Below are positions 34,980 through 45,948 of a DNA stretch of 64,000 bases, in pieces. The position numbers were made by a program, and so were the translations under genes. Location of the stretch: NCBI RefSeq assembly GCF_910592395.1, contig NC_088314.1:10666001-10730000 (forward strand), read 5' to 3'. Positions within the stretch are counted from its first letter, which is position 1. Every line of letters starts with the position of its first letter. The notes under the pieces were generated by a model. It did no database searches and was not told where the DNA came from. It saw nothing but the letters and a program-made list of their open reading frames with translations. Source of the stretch: Lineus longissimus (taxonomy: Eukaryota > Nemertea > Pilidiophora > Heteronemertea > Lineidae).

Positions 34980-35390
34980 ATGTACCTGACTGATCTCTTG
35001 TCACTAAACTGTAATAGTCTAATTACAAAGAGCAATGTTACACTGTCCTGGGCAGCCGGTGTCAAAGTTGACCGGTGTGGCGGGGATAGTAGTCCTAGGG
35101 CTGATAGTCCGTGTAACAATAGCCCGCATTGCTAAATGTTTTGGTTAGGGTTAGCGGTACAATAGATCATGCTGCTTATTTGGTCAAATACAATGCTACC
35201 GGACTATGACTCCAGGGGGGCTATATTCGCTGTCACACCGGCATTAGTTCACACAGTGAAAAAGCATTGGTTAGGCCTACCCTCAGGATAATCTAGTGTT
35301 GTGCAATACCACTATCTTTTGGTAAATGTGATATGGTATTATACCTGAGTAACTTTGGCAAGAACGATATCAAAAATCCTTTTTTGATGC
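34980..35390 (+). repeat. Dispersed repeat, copy 3 of 3, split by a MITE
   Basis: Matches 32395-32605 on both sides of an inserted segment at 35076-35237. The right half resumes with TTAGTTCACACAGTG and GGTTAGGCCTACC. Confidence 0.65.
35076..35237. mobile_element. 162-bp MITE with CCGG target duplication
   Basis: Left end TGTGGCGGGGATAGTAG; right end reversed TGTGACAGCGAATATAG. Flanking CCGG occurs at 35072-35075 and 35238-35241. Copy 2 of the host repeat gives the empty site (GTTGACCGGTTTTAGTTGAC). Confidence 0.7.
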
Positions 35391-35499
35391 TGATCTTTCA
35401 TTTGAGCAATACTACTAGAGGTGCGGTATTGGCAAATTACTCTGTATAGTACCCCCAGGTATATGGCACGGCTTAACCCGCCGGCCATGAGGGAATTCC

Positions 35500-35595
35500 T
35501 TTATGGCCCAGTGGTTGGCGCGTTGCCCCAGAGTGGAAGTTAAGCAACGTTGAGCGCGGTAAACCTTTGGATCGGTGACCGGCGCGTATAATACA
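35500..35595 (+). ncRNA. tRNA/5S-like SINE head fragment
   Basis: 35503-35522 reads TGGCCCAGTGGTTGGCGCG, a good tRNA A-box region. 35531-35585 then reads AGTGGAAGTTAAGCAACGTT, a GAGCGCGGT segment, and CTTTGGATCGGTGACCGG. This closely follows the 5S rRNA internal control region (AAGTTAAGCAACGT..GGC..GGTTAGTACTTGGATGGGTGACCG pattern, recalled). The fusion of a tRNA-type A box with a 5S-type control region looks like a composite SINE promoter. No tail defined. Confidence 0.5.
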
Positions 35596-36253
35596 TACTC
35601 ATTGAGGCGAAAGATGAGCAGATTACCCTTTCTTTTTTGTAATATCACGAGTCGCATTTGGCGTTTTTTTGTAATCAACGTTCATTCAATTTTCTGCGGC
35701 ATTATGCGGTTCGGTTAACCCTTTCGAAGACAAAACCATCGAAGGACTAAAAAGTTACTATCAATAAGGTGGCAAACGACAACAGAAACTGTGCGATACT
35801 AGTAGTAGACAGACTCAATTATCGTAAAACATAATCAAACCCACCTGGTACCTGCATATACAGGGTGTATCAATAAAAACTAACACTTAAAAAGGTCAGT
35901 TGTTTATTTTCGGAAGCCATGGCCAGTAAAGTTAGCGATTGGTTTCAATGAAAGCAGCTACTGGGTACGTAGCTGCGGCGGGGAAGTTTTTCACCTGTCC
36001 ATTCTTCATGGTTAACAAGTAGGGTGTGAAAAGTGACTTGCGCAGGATTCAGGCTGTAAATCACAGTCTCGAAATTTTTTTTTAACATTTTTACATTTTG
36101 AAAAAACTGTTACGAGTCTGCACCAACGGTTTTCAGAGATTTCAATGCTAAACAAAAATTACTACATTTATCAGTGAAAGTTTTGTGTACAAAATAAACT
36201 TTCAGTTACTTTGACAACAACCAGTTCAGGAGATTGAATATCGACGAATGTAA

Positions 36254-37332
36254 TAAGCCCCCCTTTAGGAGGGGCTCTTAAGATACACGTGTGTGTGGGA
36301 GTATATACTGATTTGATGAGAAATAAAGAGAGTAAATATTGTATATCCTACAAACAATTTTTTTTGGTATTTTTCTGAATTAACTCCGTTGAGTTTACCG
36401 ATTTCTCCGCGATCTTCCGGTGGTGGTTGCTATCCCATTGATTGAAATTAATTTAAATTAATTTAAATCTTCATGGGAATTCGCTACATCATATGCCTAA
36501 GAAATTGGCCAATTATATTAATATTTTTATTAGAGAAATATCCGTCCTAAATAATGACAGAAAAGGGTGGTTTATTTCAATTTTGTGTCGACATGATCGA
36601 GGTCACGTGACATAAAAACAAAACAATCGCGCACACCCGTCCAAAAAAGGCACTTTAAGAAAAACAAATACGTTTTTCCAGCTTAAAACCACACTAACGA
36701 CTAAGTTATATTGGTCTTCTGCCCAAATCTGAAGTATCAAAATGAATCACAAACTAGAACTAGCTCTATTTAGCAAAAGTTGCGTGAAAAATTCGGGTGA
36801 GCGACATTCTGCACCCTAGCGGCCAATAATTAAACTACTTTCAGCCGTCTGCTCCGGTCTCGTTAGGGAGTTTTTCCCAAATGTACGCGATGATGACGTG
36901 CCCCATTAACAGGACGTAACATCTATTTTAAAATGCATTTCCAAAGTGAATGCATGAGGACAACCTATTTGTGTCGTATATCACTGGAAACGCCCGATTC
37001 CCGTGAATAAGGACAATCACAATGTATTACATTACCAAAACAAAAATGTGTCGGAAGGAACTATATGGATGGTTCCATCGCACCCCCCCCCCCCCCCCAG
37101 CCGTATGACACAGAAGGGCTAGTTGACTGTCCACCGGGGGGGGGGGGGTTTGGGGGGAGCTTCCCCCCAACGCACTGGTAAAAACCTATGTCGACGGAGG
37201 GGGGTTTGGGGGTGTCCCCCCATTGTAACAGCTGTAGTTGTTAGAGCTTGCACTTAACATATGCTCGTAGGGGGGTTCGGGGGAGCTCCCCCGACCTAAA
37301 GGGGGGCTCACTAAGTCCTTGACTTTACATAT
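36254..37332 (-). mobile_element. Element X, copy 2 (inverted)
   Basis: Reverse complement of 25966-27036 over its whole length with scattered differences. It includes the C/G runs (37083-37100, 37136-37163) and the end CACTAAGTCCTTGACTTTAC. No coding sequence. Confidence 0.75.
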
Positions 37333-37734
37333 TAGAGGGTATAAATTTCCGAGTAATACTTTTTTTCAGAGGTCTGGAGTAATCATTTTTGAAAACGGAA
37401 CTATTTGACCATGTACATTATGTACGGCTGTCCATAATACTAAAGATATTCTCTGAACACAGATATGGCACAGACTGGTTACAGTCCAGTTTGCTTCGAC
37501 TGAAAATAAGCTGGACAAGCCTATCGGCGTCTGATTCACAATGTGGTTTGTGAGGAGTGTCATAGTCGTCAACAGTGTAGCTTACGTATTTCGAAGACCA
37601 GTGGAATTGGCGGCGTCAAATTATTAGTGAAATTTATAATTTACAAATTACAAATTACAAATCGTTTATTGAAACCGTGTAAAAAGTTACATTTTACATA
37701 AGATGAAAGTACAATGACCATAAGCATGATGAAC

Positions 37735-38400
37735 TAAATAACTGGTGTGACATTGTTGTGGATTTGGTGGTGTGCAGCTGGAGGAGTGGACAATGTCACA
37801 ACCAGGGTTCCTACATTATATACAGTGGAACCTCCGTTAGTAGACACCTCTCTATTAAAGACAACCTTTCCAATAAGGACACTAGTTTTGGTTCCAAATT
37901 GGTTGTTTCCATTCAATTTTGACTTCTCTAATCAGTCTTTGGGTGTTCCGAATGCTTGACACATTTCGAACATGTTTTGGTTGGAAACAATCCTACAGTC
38001 TTACACTTATGGCTGAATGAATGACAGTGCATTTTCGTGAAAGCTCGGTGACGAAATGCTGCGACACTATTCGTCACCAACATGTTTGATGGGTGGTGCC
38101 ATCTGCACAAAGGACGATGAATTAAATAACTGATGTGACATTGTCGCTGCATTTGCAGGTGTCCACATCGAGGAGTAGATGATGTCACTACATGTACCAG
38201 GGTTTGTACTTTCATATACAGTGGACCTACTTTTTGTGGACACCTTTCTATTGAGGACAACCTCTTTAATAAGGACAGTAGTTTTTGGTTCCAAATTGGT
38301 TGTTTCCATTCAACTCGACTTCTCAGTTTAGGACACCTCTCTGTTAAAACAGCACTTTTCAGTCCCTGGGGCATTTCTGGAAATTTCATGCTATAGAGCA
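37735..38400. repeat. Pair of ~390-bp tandem repeats with pogo-like strings
   Basis: 37752-37935 and 38138-38330 share ACATTGT.G, GAGGAGTxGA, ATATACAGTGGAxCT, ACACCT.TCTATT and TTGGTTGTTTCCATTCAA. The string CAGTGGAACCTCC resembles ends of pogo/Tc2-type elements. A diverged relative lies at 4130-4335. No transposase. Confidence 0.5.
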
Positions 38401-38839
38401 ATTGGTTCAGCTAAGTGACAAGAACAGTACTATAAGACGGTTTTAAAAAGTTGAAAATTATTTATTTAAATGACATATGAATGGTTCAGCAGTAATTGGC
38501 AGTGTGCATTATGTAATGAAATATGATTTACATAATATAACATTTTTGTGACAAATAGTACAGATGATGGATAAATCGATACAGTGGATAGCTGTTAGAA
38601 TATGCAATACATGCAATAGCATTTGTTTTTATTGAGATTTTGCGAGAACCAAGTGGTATTTTGACAAGATAATAGAAAGCCAATAACACTACAAGAACAT
38701 GACTTCAATACATTGACATTGTAGTACTTGGTATATTAAAAATATTCAAAGATGGGTATCTTGAGTTAAAGTACAAGATGTATGAATGAAGGAGGCACTC
38801 TGGTAAGAAATGGTGTCGCTAATGAAAGATTAGAACAGT

Positions 38840-38900
38840 CCGTCTCAACCTGCCAAGCTCAGAGCGACATGCGCCTGGTTTTGCTGTGACGGGTCACATA
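38840..38900 (-). repeat. 61-bp copy of a MITE interior
   Basis: Exact reverse complement of 32107-32167 by eye, without the surrounding MITE ends. Confidence 0.7.
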
Positions 38901-39109
38901 TACAAAGTTTACATAAAACAAGATTTGTATGTTTATTTAGGAGGAGTACAAAAGTTGTATATAAAATGCCGACTTCATTATGATTTATAGGACACAAAAT
39001 TTGACATGACAGCATTTTATAAAATATGAATAATCTATAATGAGAATAGTTTTGTAGCACCAATGATTTGAAAATACTGAATTTATTTATTGCATGAATA
39101 GAACACAAA

Positions 39110-39650
39110 AAACACGATGATTACATGATTGTCACATGCGTGAAATATATTGTCATGGATGGGCATTGGGAACAAAAAGAATTGCTGTTATCCGCTGCAT
39201 TGGTAGCGATTGCTTTAGCTGATTTTCAGAAACTGACAGGAATGAGAATGTTGATATAGTGTTGAAAAAATATTTTTATAACATACATTGCATTCAAATA
39301 ACACTAAGAAGTAGACGAGTACGGTACTAATTTCGCACACTTGAAAATATTTGGACATTGACTGTCACTGGTAGTGGTAGTAGAGTAATTACATGCCATC
39401 AGCAGCACTAATTCAGACAGTTTTCGCTGTGCTTCAGTAACTGACTGGAATGACTAAGTTTGATTGTGCTGAAATGATACATAATAACGTACATTGCATA
39501 AACAAAATGATTACAAGATTTGTACTGTCTTGAAATATATGGACAGGGACAGTCACTGGAAGTTTGACATGCCATCAGTTGCACTGCTCCCGACAGTTTT
39601 CACTGTGCTTCAGTAACTGACTGGAATGACTAAGTTTGATTGTTCTGTAT
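39110..39650 (+). repeat. Degenerate ~180-bp tandem repeat
   Basis: ATGCCATCAG recurs at about 39394 and 39571. GCTTCAGTAACTGACTGGAA followed by TGACTAAGTTTGATTGT occurs twice, and a more diverged unit starts near 39110. Function unknown. Confidence 0.6.
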
Positions 39651-40610
39651 TTGCCTCCATTTGGATTTTGTGAACAAAAGTTACTAACCTTGTGTAATTG
39701 AATTGAAGTGTCGAATTCGCCTTGGTCGAAATGATAATACAGTAAATAAATCTATTGAATGTTGCTGAAAAGAAAACACTTACTACGTTAGAAGCCATGT
39801 ACATGATAACACCACCACCACCATTATTAATATCATCACAAGTCAACTGGGGAATATGTGTGATATTTGTTCAAAACTTGCGTATATGGTATTTGCAGGT
39901 CTATTGTATTGTAACATATTTTTCACTTTCAAAATTAACTTTTTTACTAGAAATTATGAATCAATACTAACCGTAAGAAGCGTATGAAATTAACGTCATG
40001 CTTCAAATTTGAAGAAATTAATATTACCTTCATCAAGTACGTAATAATATTACACCAGGCCTTTGTCGAAAATGTAGATCTCGAAGTCTAACTGTAATGA
40101 AAGAAAACATCAATGTGACAATATGGTCTACTATGTATGAGGGGGAGAACGGGTATTTTCGGGACACTGGGATGGGCCGAAAATAACTCGGGATTCGGGA
40201 TAGACACCCTTATTTTAGTGGGATTCGAGACAAGCCGTGTTTTGCGTCACGATTCGGCTAAAATTGCGTATTGGGAAACGGGATAAGCCTTTTTTCCTAA
40301 CGGGACGTCGAGACAGTTACCCCCCCTTCCCCGTTCCCACCCTCATGACATGTAGCATTGTTTGTAGGCCTATTGTTACTCACAATCTATTTTTTTGTAA
40401 TTGATACTGGTAGTATCAATGTGAAATATGCCACACGTTGGGAGCATGCAAGGCCTAGTACAATACACCATCATCACAATCAAATATTTCAATAATACAC
40501 TGTCAACGAGAATGAATGTTCAACCATCAATCACGTGCATTGTAGTAGTGTACATCCCCCATCCCATGACGGCTTGCGCCCCGCTGACACGACGAGCACA
40601 TGGCTGAGCC
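39651..40610. other. Unassigned spacer left of the BEL element
   Basis: No gene or repeat recognised. It includes a GGGA-rich patch at 40140-40330. Confidence 0.4.
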
Positions 40611-40615
40611 AATCC

Positions 40616-40862
40616 TGTTGGTGATTGACCTCTTAGTTTAATCTTAGGCCTAATGCTGTGTCGCCATTTGTGATTGTAGTTTGTAACCAAACCCCCTTTT
40701 TGTCTTTCCCGCCACTAAACTTGTTGGAGCTCTCCTATTGTTTTTACATTTTAAAGGTGCTAATAAAAGAGTTAGATTTGTAAAATAGAAACACGAGGGT
40801 TTCTTTCCGTTATTTAGCCGGCAAGTTTCGCCAATTTCGGGCTGGTTCCGTGGTCCCCGAAA
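40616..40862 (+). repeat. BEL 5' LTR
   Basis: 247 bp from TGTTGGTGATTGACC to GTGGTCCCCGAAA. It is preceded by AATCC and followed by TTG and the primer-binding site. Confidence 0.9.
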
Positions 40863-40865
40863 TTG

Positions 40866-40884
40866 TGGTGCCGTAAACCCGGGA
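40866..40884 (+). promoter_or_regulatory. BEL primer-binding site, tRNA-Phe-like
   Basis: TGGTGCCGTAAACCCGGGA is complementary to the usual animal tRNA-Phe 3' end (CCCGGGTTTCGGCACCA, recalled) apart from one extra base (T) in the middle. Confidence 0.7.
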
Positions 40885-40926
40885 GAGTAAGAACTTAAGA
40901 AGGTTTTGAACACTTGTTTGGCGAAA

Positions 40927-43900
40927 ATGCCGGAGAACGAGGCCGGAGTTCCTGAAGGACGTGATGCGGTCCGAAAATCACGCTCAGCGGCGAAAGGCTG
41001 GGTGACGCGTGCATCCAATGCACTGAAGCGTGCATGTAAGGATGCACGTCAACCGTTTGGGAAGGATGCCGTAAGTAAAGTGGCAATAGAAAGCTGTATC
41101 AATGACTTCGATCGATATTTGGTGTCATTTGAGAAGGCCCAATCGGAAGTTGAAATGACAATCGAAGATGAGCTTGCACAAGAGCAAGACATTGATCAGG
41201 CCTTTGCTTTCATATCTGAGGCAAAGCAGTCTAGGCACGAGGCACAGATTATGTTGGAAGAGATTGTGACCCGTATGTCAAAGGGTCCAAAATCGAAAGA
41301 CAGTAATGACGATTTCGATGACGGGGCAAGTTGTGCCTCGAACAGCTCCATGGCGTCGATGGGAAGGGTACGCCTTCCCAAGTTGGAACTGCCAACCTTT
41401 TTAGGGGTGATAACGGAATGGCAGTCATTCTGGGACCAATTCACCGCACTTGTCGATGAAAACGAGAGTATACCGGAGATAAGCAAGTTCTCGTACCTCT
41501 CTTCGCTGCTCGAAGGTGAGGCTAAGTGTGTGATAAAGGGTCTCCCAGTGACGGAGGAGAACTATCACATCGCAAGCAAGTTGCTAACGGATCGGTATGG
41601 AAGACGTGAAAGGATTATTTTCACACATGTTCAGGCCTTGTTAAATGCGTCTATGCCTGGACACGGACAGGGTGGAAAGATGGTTGGAAATCGTGTTTCA
41701 GCACTTTGGCGGTTGCAGGACGAACTATTGCTACACATTCGCAGCCTCCAAGCCCTCGGTATAGAGGGATCGGAATATGGTTTCCTACTGACCCCCCTGA
41801 TTCTGTCACGCTTGCCTAATGACATACGTATGGAGTGGGCACGGGAGAGTGACGGAAGGGAAGCGGATTTGGAGTTCCTACTAGACTTCATGAAGAGGGA
41901 GATAAATCGACGAGAGAGATCGGAAACCTTTAAGGTTTTGACCAAGACTGACAATGTTGGTACCCAGGGACATGGGATTGATGCAACAGCTGACATGGCT
42001 GAGGACAAGCAACGTGTGGCGACTGCATCCGCCTTGCAGTCACCTAGTGTAGCCTCACATTCTGGTGGTAATTCATGTGGTGTATGTGGGAAAACCCACC
42101 AGACTGAGAAATGCTGGGGATTGTTAAACCTCCCAGTTTCAGAGAGACATTCGAAGGTGCAGTCATGTAAGTTGTGTTTCAGGTGCTTGGGTAAGTCACA
42201 CTTTGCCAAGGGTTGTATTGCACAATGTTCAAAGTGTAAGGGTCGACACCATGCCATTTTGTGCAATGGTGGTGGTGGTAGTGGTAAAGTGAACAAGGCT
42301 AGGCAAAGTGGTTCACCCTCTGTTAGCAAAACCCAGAGTGGTGATAGTAAGGGGACAGGTAAATCTAGTAGTAGTGATACTGGGGTCAAGACACCTGAGA
42401 AGTCTAAGGGTCAGGATACTGGTACGATGAAAGCTAATATGCATTCTATTTCAGCAGGTAGCAGTGTTAATTCAGGTAGTAGGGTGAACACTGTGCTACA
42501 GACAGCCAAGGTAAAGATAGTGGGCAGGCAGGGCTGCACTGAGGCAACATTGATGTTTGACAGTGGGTCAGACAGGTCATACATCACCTCATCAATGGTA
42601 AAGAGAGTGAAACCGGAGTGGGTTGGCACAGAACCCATTTCTTATGCAGCCTTTGGGTGCAACACTCCTAGTGTGGAACGCCAGTGTAATATATACAATG
42701 TGCATTAGAGTGGCAGCCACACAGGTTCAGGTGAGAACATTTCTCTAAATGTCGCCGAGGTACCAGTCATTTGTAACCCATTGGTGAGGCCCTTGGTCCC
42801 GTGCGAACTGCTGAACATTCTCGGCTCTGACATCCAGTTGGCTGACTCAGTCTCAGAGAACAGAGAGATTACAGTGGATATCCTCGTCGGTTTAGATCTT
42901 TATTGGAAACTCATGAAGCCACAGAGGTTCAGACAGGTTGGTGGGCTGGTTGCTCAGGAGTCGTGTTTTGGATGGGTCTTATCAGGTTCGTGGTCAGATT
43001 CAGGCGGTGGAGTTCAGTCTGTTCAATCAGGTGCTTGTTCAGTCTCCCCTCAGTTGATGTGCTTGGGGAATGTCGGTGACTCTGATCTGCGTAGATTCTG
43101 GGACTTGGAGTCCGTTGGGATCTCTCTCACTGAACAGGAAACTTTGAACCCCAAAATTGATCCTGTTTTGAAGCATTTTTCAGAGAACGTCCAGAAGAAT
43201 GGGAGCCGATACCAGGTGGCGCTGCCTTGGAAATCGGAAACAGCCAAGGGCAGACTGCTGAACAACGAGGCAATGGCTTGGAAAAGGTTGAAGCAGCTGA
43301 ACCGGCGATTTGATGGAGACCCTGAGCTGAAGCAAAGGTATGACCAAGTATTCCGTGAGTATGAATCTAGTGGTTTCATAGTGGAGGTGCTGGCTCATGA
43401 GATGGAAAATCCCAACCCCACATTCTATCTGCCTCATCGGCCAGTCGTCCGTGAAGACAGCCTGACTACCAAGGTTAGGCCGGTGTTTGATGCCTCGGCA
43501 TCAGGTTATAATGGGGTGTCCTTGAACGACTGTTTGGAGACTGGACCCTCATTGCTTGCTAGTCTGGTAGATATCCTGATTCGCTTCCGGCGATGGCCTG
43601 TAGCGATCACAGCAGATGTGACGAAAGCTTTCCTACAGATAGGAGTCCGACCCGAAGATCAAGATGTACATCGTTTCCTATGGGATGATGGTGGTAGGGT
43701 ACGAGTCATGAAGTTTGTCAGGGTCCCCTTTGGGAACAAAGCAAGCCCATTCCTCCTGAATGCGACGATAAGACATCACTTGGATAGTTATCCCCCCTCT
43801 GAAGTTGTACAGGAGTTGAAGGATAATATTTATATGGATGATTTCTGGAAGGTGTGGAGCGATGACTATTTGAGAAACCTTCCCCCTGTGTCTAAGAAAT

Positions 43901-44352
43901 TTCAGGCTTCTTGCAATGTGAAGGTTGGATCAGTAGTGTTGATCAGAGAGGATCATGTCCCTCGGATGTCTTGGCCCCTAGCTGTGGTCACTGAGACCTT
44001 CCCTGGTAGGGATGGCATTGTGAGAAGTGTTCGCCTGAAGACTGCCACTGGGTTTCTCACTAGATCTGTTCAGAGATTACATGACCTTGAAATCAGTGCA
44101 CCCCTGCCTAACCAAGATTCTGATGCTTCTGAAACCAATAATGTTGATTTGAATGAATCCTTCAGTCAGGACCTTGTCGCTGACTTGAGAGGAAATCTTG
44201 ATACTGATGTTGACACTGAGGCAGTCTCTGTCGTTGAGACAAGCACAGAGACCCCCTCTAGGCCTAGTTGTGAATCTGATGATAGCGTTGCTGTAGCGAA
44301 GACTACTAGAACTGGCCGGGTCGTTAGACCACGGGATAGATTGGATCTGTGA
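40927..44352 (+). pseudogene. BEL/Pao gag-protease-RT with deleted RNase H/integrase core
   Basis: Encodes capsid, protease and reverse transcriptase of a BEL/Pao element. The start is the ATG at 40927 (MPENEAGVPEG); earlier in-frame codons lack an ATG. The order is a coiled, acidic N-terminal region; a gag domain around LPKLELPTFLG and FSYLSSLLEGEA (DUF1759-like); three CCHC-like knuckles (CGVCGKTHQTEKC, CFRCLGKSHFAKGC, CSKCKGRHHAILC); and a protease with MFDSGSDRSYI. An in-frame TAG follows at 42706-42708, and the same frame then continues with RT: ADVTKAFLQIGV, PFGNKASPFLL and YMDDF ending at 43845. The very next codons belong to the C-terminal integrase tail (VKVGSVVLI, HVPRMSWPLAVV). Everything between is absent without loss of frame. 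Confidence 0.9.
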
Positions 44353-45683
44353 AGATATGGTATAGTGTAACTATCTGTCTTGAGGTGCGTTGAGTTTCTA
44401 AAGGTGACTTTCTGTAAATTCCGTACTCTTGCTGTTGAACTTGAATTTGTCTGCATTGGTTATCTGTCTGATACACTTTCTTCTACCAGTAATTGTAGGA
44501 TTTTAGTAGGATGTGCTGAATTTGCCACAATATTGGGTATAGGTACAATCAGAGACAGTTTCTATTGGTGAATGTGAAGAATATTTGTGTATTCCATGAT
44601 AACTGCATGATTATTAGTATGTTTCGCCTGTATGTGTTACATGTACAACACAGAATCAGTGATATTGAGGTGTAATTTTGTATTGTGTACAGTGTTTTAC
44701 TCAGAAGCGCCATTTGAGCAAGATTTCTTCTGATTGTGATTTGAAATGTTTGATACTGTAAGGTAAACCGTGTACCAGTTGTGCACCCAATTTGGATGTT
44801 CCTAGATTTGTATTTGCTGAGGAAATTAGAATGTGACATACATGTAGAGACGTGTTTGATAAGGGACACTGTGTGTAACATTTGTAAGTACCCGGATATT
44901 TGTGAGTGTATCTGCTTCTAGGTAATTTGTCTAACTGGGAGAAGTTGTATGCTCATTGGGAGTAGAAGAGTGTGTTAGCTGCTAAGGTCTCTTTACCCCT
45001 ACATTGTGTTCAAGGGCAGCTGGTAAGATTTGTGCTAAATTAAGGTTGCCATGTTTGAGTATTGTCAATATTTGCTAAGTGGACAGACATGACCTGTTGG
45101 AGTTTACAGTAATTTGTATGCAGAGATGAATGTTTAGGTAAACTAGGGTTAATTTCTGAATTGGATGTGTGTCTAAGTTGACTACTAATTAGCAACAGTA
45201 AGCCTGTGACTATTGGGTTGTAGTATGTTTCATACTTGTGTAATTTGAGTTGTAGGATTTGTTGACTGTTGGTTGTAATCATACCACTTTTACATGTATG
45301 TATGGTAAAGTTAAAATCTTTAGTGTTTATGATTTCTTGTTTTAAGCACCGCTGGTATTTTGGATTTCTCTCAGATAGCTATGTATAATAGAGAAGCAAC
45401 TTTGTTCCTTACTGTGAAGCTGGTTAAAACTAGACCCCTTTGAACCTTTTCTTTCAGTCTAATAATAGTAGCTCTGGGTGTAGACTTTAATGTAGGCATG
45501 ATTTATTGATTAGTCTTGAGCTGTTGGTTTTTGGTGCCTTAGTGCGTTTGTCTAATTCTGACGTTGGTTATTTGTTGCTCTTGAGTAATGCTTACATTGA
45601 ACTCTCACTTGGAAAGTATGATTTTCATGTATAATATAATATTTTTTCCTCTAGGTTAAATTGGAGTGATATTGGATCCCTCC
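44353..45683 (+). other. BEL 3' untranslated region
   Basis: 1.3 kb of AT-rich, TTG/TGT-rich sequence inside the element between the coding stop and the purine tract. No ORF resembling env. Unusually long for the family. Confidence 0.6.
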
Positions 45684-45696
45684 AAGGTGGGGAGAA
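45684..45696 (+). promoter_or_regulatory. BEL polypurine tract
   Basis: AAGGTGGGGAGAA directly before the 3' LTR; the plus-strand primer site in LTR retroelements. Confidence 0.75.
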
Positions 45697-45943
45697 TGTT
45701 GGAGATTGACCTCTTAGTTTAATCTTAGGCCTAATGCTGTGTCGCCATTTGTGATTGTAGTTTGTAACCAAACCCCCTTTTTGTCTTTCCCGCCACTAAA
45801 CTTGTTGGAGCTCTCCTATTGTTTTTACATTTTAAAGGTGCTAATAAAAGAGTTAGATTTGTAAAATAGAAACACGAGGGTTTCTTTCCGTTATTTAGCC
45901 GGCAAGTTTCGCCAATTTCGGGCTGGTTCCGTGGTCCCCGAAA
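45697..45943 (+). repeat. BEL 3' LTR
   Basis: 247 bp, same length as the 5' LTR. The one difference seen is GGAGATT versus GGTGATT near the start. Followed by the AATCC target duplicate. Confidence 0.9.
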
Positions 45944-45948
45944 AATCC

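Larger units (their letters stand above)
40616..45943 (+). mobile_element. BEL/Pao LTR retrotransposon, internally deleted, recent
   Basis: 5.3-kb element with 247-bp LTRs at both ends, AATCC target duplications (40611-40615 and 45944-45948), a primer-binding site 3 nt after the 5' LTR, gag-pro-RT coding sequence, and a purine tract before the 3' LTR. The LTRs differ at about one position by eye, so insertion is recent. RNase H and the integrase core are missing, so it would depend on a partner element. Confidence 0.92.

Noticed and set aside
41631-42389. 252-aa minus-strand ORF inside the BEL gag
   Set aside because: Antisense shadow of the clearly coding plus strand; no recognised motifs.
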